DNA of 64,000 nt from Ignelater luminosus (lineage: Eukaryota; Arthropoda; Insecta; Coleoptera; Elateridae): contig VTPC01003688.1 in the NCBI GenBank assembly GCA_011009095.1, positions 57,467 to 121,466 of the forward strand. The letters are read 5' to 3'. A model generated the notes under the pieces. The model had not been told where the DNA came from, did no database searches, and worked only from the letters and a program-made list of their open reading frames with translations. Of this stretch, positions 42,960 through 54,600 are shown one piece after another (positions within the stretch are counted from its first letter, which is position 1; each line of letters begins with the position of its first letter). A program made the position numbers and the translations under genes.

Positions 42960-44850
42960 TCCTAAACCTTTTCATCTCTTTATGTTGGCTTTCTTAAACG
43001 TCTTCGGCCAACTACCCGATAATGATCAGAAAGTGCACCCCCATGAATCAGTATCTTATGAACACTGACAGACATTGGATACTAGTTATAAAAAGATACA
43101 TATATTTTAGCAGTTTCAGCTGCGAAATTCTCAAATGATCCCACAATGATTTCGTATCCCGATGACAAAGCCTATAGAATCATGCCGAACCTTTCTATCA
43201 AATTTTCGTCGATCCCAGTGATTTCTGCTGTGAGTGAAGCATTTTGAAAAAATCTTCGAGCGGTGTTACCATCATTTGTGTTGTTTCCTCCTTGTTTTGG
43301 AGTATTAATGAGAAGTCCGGTTCGTTTTTGAAATTCATCGATGATATATTTTTTTAGTGGTAACTTTCTTCTTTTCAGCTTTGCTTCGAACTTGCCACTT
43401 CTTAATGTCTAGCTTATATGGAGAAAACATTCCATAGCTCTTATATACCCGTGAAGAATGGACAGACCCCACGAGAATGTATTTTTATGACATTCTCTTC
43501 TCGACACAACTTCAAGGTTGTTCTTTCCCTTACTCGTAGCATTACATATGTAGCATTACATATGTAGCATTACATATGTAGCATTTCTGGGTGTTTTTAT
43601 TGTTTGACAAGGCATTGCAAACCTTTCCATCGACCATTGTTTCAAGAACTGACAGTTACAGTGTGACCCAGTAAAACTACATCAGTACACCAAATGTTAC
43701 AGATTTAATCCTTTATGTGCACTACCTCTCGCACTAATTCCTCATCTGTCTCTTTTACGTACTGAAAGCGAATAGGTCTGCAATACCTTGTCGACGATGT
43801 TCTAGGTTTCTGCCAATCAATGCAGTTTTGGTTGTCAGCCGTATTACCTGCAATGGAACATTACATTTTCTCAAAATTTAAATTTATTGTAAATTAACAT
43901 AATATACAATTATTTTTTATATACCTTTGACTTAAACTGGTACTAAAGAAGAAGCCAAGATAGTAGAATTGTCAAACGAAACCTCGCTTTTCTGTTTGTA
44001 GCGGCTGTGGTTGCTGCAGCCATCTCAACCCCATTTACATAAAACAACAAGATTGCACAACCCCTTTTCGATTATATGTTGGAAAATATTGGAATCATTA
44101 CACAAGAAGAGTTTTTTGACAATTAAATCAACTAGAACTTGAAGCCCAACTTCCGCTGCGGTTTGTGTAACCTGCACTTCTGGTAGATAACACTATTTCT
44201 TTGCTCTTTGCACTCTTTTATATGAAGGATAAATGTCATCATCCCTTTCCAATGCTTCCTTGCGCACTTTCATGTATTGATGCTTACTTAATTTTAGAGA
44301 AATCATTAAACTTATTAGAGCTTTGTCAGGTGTGTACGAGACATTTAATTTCTTTCTATGTGGAACGGATCTTTTTAAAGCAGTAGCTCATTTTGGACTT
44401 GCTAACAATGTTTTCACCATGAAAGCCGCGTCTTTTTTACCTACGCTTCGCAATTTTTGTTCAGCAGCAAAACAGAGTTCATCGACAGATCTCGTTTCTA
44501 ACAAACTACTTCTTTTTGATTTTACTCTGCTTGAGGAAAAATATTTTACTGGGCACCCGCGTCTCTGCCCCATTGTTTGAAGAAGACTGAGGTCCAAATG
44601 ATAACTCTTGTAAGCTGTCTAACTATACCTTGTGGTCAACCACAAATCGAGGATAAGTATCATTACTCCGTAACCACTTTTTCCCCCCGGCAATTAAAAA
44701 CGACTTTATACACCTTATTATTTCATCTTCAGGATATGACGAATTACTGTTCAGCCCAAACTTGTTCTTAATGAAATTAAGAAGGATACCTATTTGATCG
44801 GAAGAATTGCCGAAAGGGAGGCTGCTGGCTCTTAGAGTATCAAACAACTT
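42960..44850 (-). pseudogene. Decayed ORF of a multi-copy invertebrate family
   Basis: Minus-strand pieces in order: an N-terminal piece (44847-44623, ending GKKWLRSNDTYPRF); RGCPVKYFSSSRVKSKRSSL and DELCFAAEQKLRSVGKKDAA (44570-44388); then KYIIDEFQKRTGLLINTPKQ, GGNNTNDGNTARRFFQN and ITGIDENLIERFGMIL (43375-43190); and traces of a VHKILIHG-like end near 43060. I recognise this wording from repeated, uncharacterised ORFs in aphid, hydrozoan and other invertebrate genomes, probably carried by mobile elements. I cannot name the family. Stops and shifts are many. Confidence 0.55.
43537..43585. repeat. 14-bp tandem repeat, 3.5 copies
   Basis: TAGCATTACATATG repeated perfectly head to tail. Confidence 0.95.
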
Positions 44851-44870
44851 CCGTCTGTTAATGGAGAGTT

Positions 44871-47060
44871 TGTAATGTTATTTTAAAATTCGCACTAAAT
44901 CCGCCCCTGTCTTTCAATTTCGTTCGGGTATTTGTTTTCCTGACGCGTAACATTTAAATTATTTCATTCTATAAACGAATGTTTGTTAAAATTTTATTTT
45001 AAAGAATTGATAACTTTGTGGTCTCGACTTCTGGGCTCCGGTGGACGTGTCTTTTGTTATTTTCCAATATAAAATTCCTGAAATCTTAGTCGCGAATGTT
45101 GGAGTCACACGGTCTTTGTCAAGTCAGGTTTAAGGTGGTAAATGTACGAAGTGGAATTTTCCATAGTCTCATAAGAATATTTGCATTTTGACCTATTAGG
45201 TCGTGTATCTGGCTTTCCAACCCCACTTCGGCAAGTACAAGCTGCGTAACAGGAGACGCAAAGAGAATGATCAGTACGTTGGTAGCTGCGGTAGCTGCGT
45301 ACTCGAATCGACATACGGGGATATTTTCGGCGTCACCACTACAAATCCTAAATGGTTACAAACCGAATTCGATTTAAGCGATTCTTTTAGTAAAAGAGAG
45401 ATCGGACTCGAGAAATCCTATTTCGTTGGGTCTTTGTCGTGTTATTCACGGAAGAAAGCCGGTTTGTTTACCAAAAAGCGATGCTTTGGAAGTTTGGTTG
45501 TTGTGGGAAGCAGTTCGCTCTACTTAAAGTTACGCTGGTATTTCCCAGGAAATAAAACTTGTAGAGGGTAGAAACGCAACAATTTTGGTTCCGTTGGTGC
45601 AACGTTAAAGGGTCTGTCGAGAACAGAAGCTGCCCGCCCCGTAAAGAGTCGATCTGTGTGTTTTACATCTTGGAAGCTCTGTGAACTGAATAGGTTAAGT
45701 AAATTTAAAGAGCGTTTGAGACTCAAAGTGATTTTAGTTTATAAAGTTTGTGTATAAACACTTGGATTTTGTTCTTGTGTTTCTTGTTAACGTTAATAAA
45801 AGTGTTTGTTCCTTGGAACTTAAGTTTCCTTGAACATTGGTGAGACCCGGCGAACGTGAAATTTTGCGCCGGATATCACTTGAACGAGCTGCTGTCGTTG
45901 GGAATCGGAGACCTGCACATGTCGTCTGGAAGAAAGAATTCGTAAGAAAGACCTATTTTGTTTTGTCATTTGAGCTTTTAAAACTTCGTATTTTCTCATT
46001 GAATTAGAATATTTACGAGTAATATTTTTAACTAATTTGTAACAGGAACGTTCCCAGGTAATTTTAGCTGGTGTTTGTTGAATTGTTGCAACATAATTAA
46101 TAACTTTTGGCTACAGTTTCTTTGTTATTAGATATAAAGTTCATTTGTTGCTACTTAAAAATTTATTGTCAAGATTATCTTGGTTAAATTAATTTAATAC
46201 TTCAATTTTGATCTTTTGTTTCATATTTTGAAATTTTAACGTAACAGAATCATTTCTTTTTCGTTTATAGTAATAACTTGTTTTTATTTTTATTTTTTCA
46301 TTATTTTATCAACTTGGTTCTCCAGTAAAGAAATCAATTCACACTATTTATTGACATTCTTTTGTAGTGTTATTTTTATATTCTTGTTTGCGTGTTTAAT
46401 TCATTTTTTTTATTACTATTGTTTATTAATAAATGCAAGAAAGGTCTATTATTTGTATTTTGTTTTTTTTGTAAGTGGATCCCTGGTCCAAAGGAAGCAG
46501 CGTTAATTTTGCTTTTTTGTTCCTTTGGCTATTAAAAAGCACGGTGGTGCTTATTCTAAATTTTACTTAAAGTTTACATACTTTTGTTCAAGAGAAAAGT
46601 TAATTCTAATTTGTATTTCTTTTTTTTATTATTTTAAAAGAAGGAAGTCGTCAGAGGACTTCCTTGGCAAAATTATTTAAGACAAATCACGTGTTTATAC
46701 AGTTTTTTTTTATTTTGTGTTGAGTCTCGATTGTGAAATATTAGAGCGAATCATAATAAAGCTTCCACGAGGTAAGTTACACACAGGGTGAGGTTTCGTA
46801 AGAGGCCTATATACAGGGTGTTGGATTCAAGAGTAGTCGCGTGACCGACCATCAGAACCCTTCCATCTACGACTGCTGGCGCCCTCTTTTGTGAACATCT
46901 ATCAGTTAGTAAGAGTTTTGGAAATCGGTGAGCTTCTCTGTGTGAGATTAGGTAAGTTCATTTGAGAATCCACCCCACCTGCGGCATGAGCTACGGGATT
47001 TAACATCCGCCATAGTTCTTGACGGGACTCGTGCATACTTTTGAGCACTTTCCCGTTACA
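44871..47060 (+). repeat. Large LTR-like repeat, copy b (complete)
   Basis: Begins TGTAATGTTA and ends CCCGTTACA (TG...CA), about 2.19 kb, flanked by AGTT on both sides, a plausible 4-bp target duplication. Contains AATAAAA near 45795 followed by TTGGTGAGACCCGGCGA and an imperfect palindrome (GGAAGTCGTCAGAGGACTTCC-like) near 46645. It has no internal coding region, so it is best read as a solo LTR or a non-autonomous terminal-repeat element. It landed beside the decayed ORF at 42960-44850. Confidence 0.65.
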
Positions 47061-47985
47061 AGTTTTGAACCTAAACACAAATTACATAATTTCTAAACTT
47101 AGGGCACAGATAGATTATCAAGAATTAATCGGAAACGCATGGACAAACGGTTCGTGCATATTCACATTTTATGCCTTAAAACCATGATAACATCAATAAA
47201 CGTATCATTTATTTAAAACTAATGAATTTCTTATTTTATTTTACTTTTTTTACTATTTTAACTGGTTTTTGTTACGGCCTACCTACACCAATGGATTTTA
47301 TTATTTTACAATAAATTTTTTATTTTATTTCACTTTAAACATTATATTTTAATAACGCCAATCCTACTAATAATATGAAATTACTTTTAAAAATGGGAAA
47401 TAAAACTTATCGCCGCTAGTCAGCATATCATTATTAAAAAATAAAGGCATTTGGCATACAGCAAACATCCATTTTGTTTTGATCATAATTTTGACATAAA
47501 ATCTATAATTACAGAAAAACGGGGCAAAACGGGTCGTTACAATTGATTAATTTGTATTTTGTAAGAGTGATTAAACAAAAATACTTAACATTCAGGGTGC
47601 ACCAGGGTGTACCAAAAAAATTGACAATTTTTAACTGCATTTTATTACGGCTTACCTACGCCACTGGATTCCATTGTTATATAATAATAAATTATAGTAT
47701 ATAATCAGCTAATAATATATAATAATAAAAAAAGTTGAATTTATTTTTCAAATGCTTTGCTCACGTTTATAACGAAGTGAGAACTAAGTCGTCACCGAAA
47801 CCTCTCTCAGGTTCTGTACCTTCGTTTGCTTATTAAAACCCTGTATTGAGTTAGACCTCACTGATCCGTTTTGTTTACTTCTTCTAGTAGTTGAATGAGA
47901 CAATCCTCGTTCTAGAATCTCTTACTTCACTTTTGGATTTTGACCCGCTAGATTCACGATCGGCCCGTCTGAGCGCCGTGTCGAT
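47061..47985. other. No gene; short direct repeat
   Basis: AT-rich. TTACGGCCTACCTACACCAA at about 47273 recurs slightly changed at about 47643 (TTACGGCTTACCTACGCCAC), perhaps the ends of a small element. Confidence 0.4.
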
Positions 47986-47989
47986 ATCC

Positions 47990-49210
47990 TAACAATGCAG
48001 GTAGTAGAGGCCTGTACGGACCGGGTTTTCTAGTTAAAGCTCGAATTCTGGTCGGCCCGTCCTCAGTTTAAATATTTATCGGGCTTTTACGGTTTTATGT
48101 TCGGTCAATCGGGCCGTTCGGCTGTATCGTGCCGTTTGGATCTCGTGGGCTGTCGGGTCTTTTGGACTTTTCGGTTCTTTGGGTCTCTCGGATCTGTCGG
48201 GCTGTTTGGTTCTTTTGGTCTCGTTAGGCTTTTAGAGCCTTTCGGACTTTTTGGACTTCTTGGCCCTTCGAGTCTCTTGGGATTTTTCGGCTACTCGGGC
48301 CTGTGTGACTTTTTAGAGTTCTTGGTTGTGTTAAATCATTCGAGCCATCGCGGCGGCCCGTTTGGACATCTTGGCTCTGTCGGGCATTTTGAACCTGTCA
48401 GGCTTTTTGGAACTCTTGGCCCTTTGAGTCTTTCGGGTCGGTTCTTACTTTGGTCCTATCGGGCTTTTAGGGTCTGTCGGGCTTTTTGGACTTTTTGGCC
48501 CTTTGCGTCTCTTGGGTCTGTCTGGCCGCTCGGGCCTGTCGGTTCTTTTTAGACTTCTCGATGGTGTTGGATCTCTCGGACCTGTGAGGCCATGTGGGTT
48601 TGCCGAGCCATACGGTACTGTCAAGCAGTTCGGATCTGTCGGGCGTTTTGGACTTCTCGGGACTGTCGGACCTTTTGAATTTGTATGTTCTTTGGGTATA
48701 TTGGACCGTTTGATTCTTTCGGTCCTGTAGAACCTTTCGTGTCTGTTAGGTCATACGGGTCTGTTGGCCGCTTGAAGTTCGCAGCCCTTCGGGTTGTTTT
48801 GTCAGGCTGATCGAGCTTCTCGGGCTGGTCTGTCATCTCGGGCCTATCGGGCCGATCAAAAAATCACCGGGTTGTTTTTGTTGCGCCGGGCTGGGCCTGG
48901 AAGTTTCTGCCCGTACAGGACTCTAACAGGTAACACCTCTCCTCACATTCATACGGCAGTCGTTAAATATCCTTAAGACACAGTTCTAATTGGAATTCCA
49001 TTCTAAAATCTGGCTGGCACCTAGAAAATGCCTTTGAGAATATAGTGGAATCTTTTCAGATTTGTAGACAATTGTTAACGACCTAATTTGCAATTCGAGA
49101 AAACAATTCTGTAAAATACAAAGTTTGTTTTAATTAATTATATCGTGGTATTTGACTATGGTATAAAGATCTTTTAACTTTATAATCATCCGTGGTGGAG
49201 ATGCCTCTGT
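47990..49210 (-). repeat. 9-bp-periodic minisatellite element, copy B (most complete)
   Basis: Both flanks are present: CTAACAATGCAGGTAGTAGA at the left, matching 54800-54830 inverted, and CCCGTACAGGACTCTAACAG at 48905-48930, matching 24915-24935 inverted. Between them about 850 bp can be written as units of 9 bp (GGACTTTTT, GGCCCTTTG, GGTCTGTCT, GGCCGCTCG, GGCCTGTCG...). The 151-codon open frame at 48097-48552 is a product of this period. Confidence 0.75.
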
Positions 49211-49369
49211 TGTGTAGTAAAGGAAAAACAAACGTGTTTATAGTAAGAGATGGTCAAATTCTTGAAAAATCTTTAGAGAATAAGATAAGAAATGATGACA
49301 TTTGAGGTAAACAAACACATGCATGCCTCTTTTTTTGATTAGTACAACATATAAAAGAATCGAGCATTT

Positions 49370-51350
49370 ACGAAAACTTGATGTTTTATGGCTATTTGAT
49401 TTCACATGGAACGACGCGACGGTTTTCTGAAGGCAGAAGGAGGAAGCGTCGCCGGAGGTCCGCTGTCAAACACGTCGGAAATTTTGAAAATCCGACGGCG
49501 CGCCTATCCGTCTTACCAACGGGCCTTATGAAGTTGTGTGGTGCATCGAAACGTTTCTCGGTTTCTCTTTTCGTGAATTTTCTGCTTTTAGATGGGAAGT
49601 TTTGTAGCAATTGCATTTTATTTGTGTCTTTTTGTTTTGAAAAAGATAGACAGAGAGGGGCTCTCCGATCGTCTATTGTTTTCTGATTTGTCGGATACTT
49701 TATATCTCAGTAACCTTGCTTGTTAGGTGTGGGGGCAAGGGATTGGTTTTTGTAAGTTGTGACCAAGATCGATCGTCTTTTCCTTGTCTGCCAGTTATCC
49801 TGTATCTTGCAAAGAGCTTGTCCTATAGAGATTAGACTTGGACTGGGCATTACTATTGAATTGGAACTCTGATGGTTAGGTGTGGTGGAGGAATTACTTT
49901 ATAAACTGGGAAAAGTCAGACCTTCAGTTACCGATATTGTTTTGTTGGAGGACCAAGCACGACATGTCTACAAGTAAAAACGAGCCCTATCGGTGGTGGC
50001 CATCCAAGAGGGTTAAAAAAGTTGGAGCTTTGTAGGTGCGACAATGCGAAACAGTGAAGAGAGGACCTAGATATGGTGCAGCGGACTTTCGCGTTAGCAG
50101 AGGTCCGTCTGCGCCAACTCCAGTATAATATTCAAAGACAAAGAAAACATCTGTTTGTGTTTTTACTATGATCATTATCTCCTTTCCTGATGTGGGCGGC
50201 GCGGGGCACTCGGCGTTTCGTTTGGTTCAGATGAGCGAGATTGAGCTAAGAGCGAGCTGTGCATCGGGAAATTCTTCAATTTTTCTTTTTGCCAGCTTTT
50301 GGTTTTTAAATGGGCACGTTTCGTGTTTTATTCAGTACGGGAGAGAGAGAGAGAGAATATTTTTCAATTTTCGGGGCCAATCGTCTTTTCGACTTCACAC
50401 TTTTTTGTTTTGCAGTGAACGTCGAAGAACGACTAACAAATTACGGCCTCCAATCGCTTTGTTGTTATTTTAGCAGATATCCTGTATCTCAGTAACAACT
50501 GGTGCTATAGAGATGGGACTTGGAGTGTTGGATGTGGTGGGGAAATGGCTTTGGGACGATCTGAGAGAGACCGACCGTCGTTAGTGTTTTTGATAAATAT
50601 CGCGTGCCTTAGAATCGGCTGGTTCTATCAACGTAGAACTTGGATTGTTAGGCGTGGCGGAGTAATGGCTTTCAGATGGGAGTTTGATTGTTAGATGTAG
50701 TAGGAAAATGGCTTGTAAGCGATCCGGACACCACTGAACGTCATTTGTTTTGTTGGACAAATATCTTGTATCTCAGAAGTAGGTGAACTGGTTCTATCGA
50801 TATGGGACTTTAATTGTTAGGTATGGGGGGAGGGTATCTTTTCAGCGATCCGGGAACCACCGCCCATCGTTTGTTGTTTTGACGTATCCTGTATCTCAGG
50901 CTAGTCCAATCGAAATGGGACTTGAAATCTTAAGTTTGGTGAAGGAATGGCTTTCAAGCGATCTAATCATTAACGACCATCTTTTGATTTTGACAGGTGT
51001 ACTGTATCTCTGAAATGGCAGTTAGTGGTATGGGAATGACTTTTAGGCGATTCGGGCATCATCGATCGTTTTTAGTCGTTTTGATGGCTATACGGTATCT
51101 CAGGAACAACATTCGTCCGATCAAGTTGGGATTTGGATTGTTAGCTGTGGTAAGTGTTAATGGTGAGCATACATCCACTTGGAGCCATTGTAGCGCGAGC
51201 CGTTATGACATTTTGCTCTCTTAAAAACGTTAATGGAGGCCTAAGCTTGATCATGGGCCGCAGAAGATGACCTATACGAAAACGTAGTTCCAGTCATCAG
51301 CATGGTAGCTTTCTGAGCACGGTTGATGGAGCTCTAAGTCTAATGGGTTA
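49370..51350. repeat. Complex tandem-bearing repeat element, copy 2
   Basis: Head with CGACGGCGCGC at 49493-49503. Then at least six decayed units with a GTATCTCAG-like core at about 50483, 50595, 50767, 50890, 51004 and 51093 (spacing 89-172 bp). Then a GTAGCGCGAGCC and GTTAATGGAGG module at 51190-51340. Same order as at 17.3-19.5 kb. Confidence 0.65.
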
Positions 51351-51498
51351 CCGGATGTGCTTTGTTAGACGGCAAATCCCGAACCATAATCGTATTTTGG
51401 ATGCTATTAAGGATGTAATAAATGTTAGAAAAATTGAAAGGCACCAGACTTTTTGGTCAAAAGAAATCCATTTCTTTCATATTTTCACTACAAAATGT

Positions 51499-51499
<1 letters not shown>

Positions 51500-51565
<66 letters not shown>

Positions 51566-51570
51566 GTGTG
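51500..51570. repeat. (TC)n(TG)n compound microsatellite
   Basis: About 35 bp of TC followed by about 35 bp of TG, roughly 120 bp upstream of the mesothelin-like gene start. Confidence 0.95.
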
Positions 51571-51692
51571 ACAAAAGCGGAATACGGAAAGATACAAACA
51601 ACTCAAACTTACTCTATTTATCGATTAACAAGTTAATTGAATAGACTCGTGTCAAATTTGACATAACTATTTTCTGTGTTTGAACTGGATAT

Positions 51693-54600
51693 ATGAACAT
51701 TAGACTTCTCCTAATATTAGATCTACTATTATTTATACAGGACCAGCTCAATGCAAAAGACACAGGTAGATTAATATTACAATATCAACAGTTTTCTTCG
51801 AAAAGTATGTTTTAGCTAACAAAACGTTACGTGCTGTGACGATTTTCCCACGCGATTACAACAAAGGCTATACACCAACAAGTTCAGGTTAGTTAGAAAT
51901 CAGAGAAATTATTAGTTATTGAATGGTTATATATTTAGAGCCTCCACTCTTTTCTGTGAGAGGTGTAAGAAGACGTACACTAGAAGAAAAAGAAAACAAG
52001 ACAAGAAAAGTAATGGAAAAGATAAGTACAACAGCCGTAGTGGTGTTAAGAAAAGGAAAAAACAAAAAAGATGAATATAAAGAAGAATATGAAGAAGAAG
52101 AAAGAGAACATGATGATGATTACGTCATCAAATTGACAACAATGCAACCAAACATTAGTAATGGCAGGAAATATGGTCTCGAAGAATCCACTGCGTTAAA
52201 TGCACTTTCGATTAGAATGTTATTGAATGGTACAGCCGATCAACTTAGAAATATTTCTAGGGAAGCTATAATTAAATCCCTTTGGGCAATTCAAAAAATT
52301 GACTTACCCATTTCTAAAAAGTTAATAATTTGGGATATTTTAAAAGGTTTGCGTCAAACAAAATTCATACATGTTTTTTTTTTATCAAAGTGTTGAATAT
52401 GTACTGTAACGTATTTTAGATAACAAACCAGTTAATACCTTAAAAAGGTCTTTGTTTGAGGCTGCTGGGAATCTGTTACTATCAATTCCAGAAAGCGACC
52501 TTTTTAATATAAATGTGTCCGATTGGCAAATTGTCGATTTCTTCGGCTCACTACCTGGACTGTCCAGAAGACAATCTGGTAAGATACATTTTTAGAGCTT
52601 GTATAAAAGCATCAGTTGTGTTCAGCTACACAAATCTCTATGTATGCGTCTTAACTTTCCAATTTATTCCCAGATCTGCTATAAAAATTAAACTTTTGTT
52701 CATTTGTGTTACTTTGTCCATCCTTCTTTCGATGTTTATATAGTATATCTAAATTCAAAATTGAAAAAAAAATATTTTAATAATAATTAATAAGTGTAAT
52801 ATAATTTAATATTTATCAGTCTGAAAGTTTTGAGAAAATTTATTTATTTTTAAAAAATGGTAAACAAATAGCAACTTTTTTGAATGTCCAAAACTTAATC
52901 TGCTTCTAACAAAAATAAGAAATGTGCTTCAGTAAAAAATGAACAACATTAAATGGAAAATTTTCTGTCTGTGGTTTTACTGGGAAATACAGCGTAGTAC
53001 AAAGACATTTAGACGAAACACATGGAAATCGAGGATGGTCCTCAAATACATTTGTCTTTTATCTATGGGCATAATTAATAGAATTCCAGCAAGTACAAAT
53101 AAACTTCTTACGTGCTTTTTAGGTTATGTTAACGTTAAAATGTTGCTCACCTATCGCAAAATCGTTCGTAAATTATTCAACCGGATCCATGCACCAAAGA
53201 ATCAGCTTATCACGGTAGATACTAGTTCGGTGAACTTTCGTAAACGCCTAATGTTATAAATCCTCAGATTTAAAGATTCATAACCAGCTCTGGCAACGTT
53301 GGTTTCTTTTAAGTGTCGTTTTTATCAGAAATCGACGCTCGCTGCTAATTGCTGCTTCCTCCTGAACACAAAAATTTCCAAGACGTGTACTATCACGGAA
53401 ATAACATCGGTTGCGTTTGCGAACAGTGACAAATAATAACATGGTTACATGCTGTACTCACCAAAGAGGGCGCTTCTGAATTTACGTTTTAGAAAATTGA
53501 CGATGATGCCAGCGCTACTACTTGCTGTCAGCTTGTGAACAGTGTTGTATGAATGTGAGAAATTCCCAAGTCCAGCCGGGCCCGACTGATGACTTCTTGA
53601 TCGGCCAGGAACGACCGAACAGCCGAGAGGCCCGACGGGACCGAAAGAACCAAACGGCCCGATATATTCGAAGGGTAGAGAGGTATAAAAGGCCCAACAG
53701 GCTGAAGAAATCTAAAAAACCCGACAAGGCCAAATTGCCTGACAGCCGCGTATGAGAGAGAGAGAGAGAGCAGAAGGGCAAAAAAATTCAAAAAACCCGA
53801 CAAGCCCTAACAGCCAGACAAAATCTGAACAACCAAACGATTCAACAAAACCGAAGGGCCAAGAAATTCAAGAGGCCCGCCGGTCTGAACGATCCGAAAA
53901 ACAGGAGAAGTCCAAAAGGTCCGACAGGCCCGAACGGTCTGACAGATCCGTATGGCCCGACAGGCCCGTATGACTTGGCAGGCCCAAGAGATCCAAATGG
54001 CCCGATAGACCCAAAAGACCCGCAGGGCCGAAAAGTCCAAAAGGCGCTACTAGTCCGACAGACCCGTATAGCTTGACAGGCACTAGAAGTCCAACAGGGC
54101 CGAAAGAAGCAAACTACCCAATATACCCGAAGGGCAGAGAAGTGCAAAAGGCCTGACAGAGCCGAATGGTCCGACAAATCCGTATTGACCGACAGACCAG
54201 TATAGCCCGTAAGGGGGAGATATCCAAACGGCCGGGTAGACCCAAGAGATCTGAAAAGCCCAAAAGTCCAAAGCCCAACAGGAATAAAAGAATCAATCGG
54301 CCTGATAGACCCGAAGGGCTAAGAAGTTCCCAGACACGAGACGTAAAAAAACCGACAGACCCGAACGGTCCGACAAACCCGTATAATCCGATAGATCCGT
54401 ATGGCCTGTCAGGACCTAACAGCCCGACAGAACCAAAAGAATCAATTGTCAGACCCGAAGGGTAAAGAAGTCCAAAAGGCCCGACCGTCCAAACAATCCG
54501 ACAGGCCCAAAAAGTCTAAAAAGTGCAACAGGCCTGAACAATCAGACAGACCCGTATGACCGGCCGATAGACCCGAGAATCCCAAAGGGCCGAAAAGTTC

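Noticed and set aside
48097..48552. 151-codon open frame with glycine every third residue, resembling a collagen
   Set aside because: The pattern follows from a 9-bp DNA period present in three repeat copies; there is no signal peptide, splice context or constant X-Y pattern.
52939..53259. 106-codon open frame, and a competing frame with a C2H2-like CGFTGKYSVVQRHLDETH piece
   Set aside because: The first Cys of the finger is missing (Phe), only one finger is present, and neither frame has splice or start support; it lies inside an intron.
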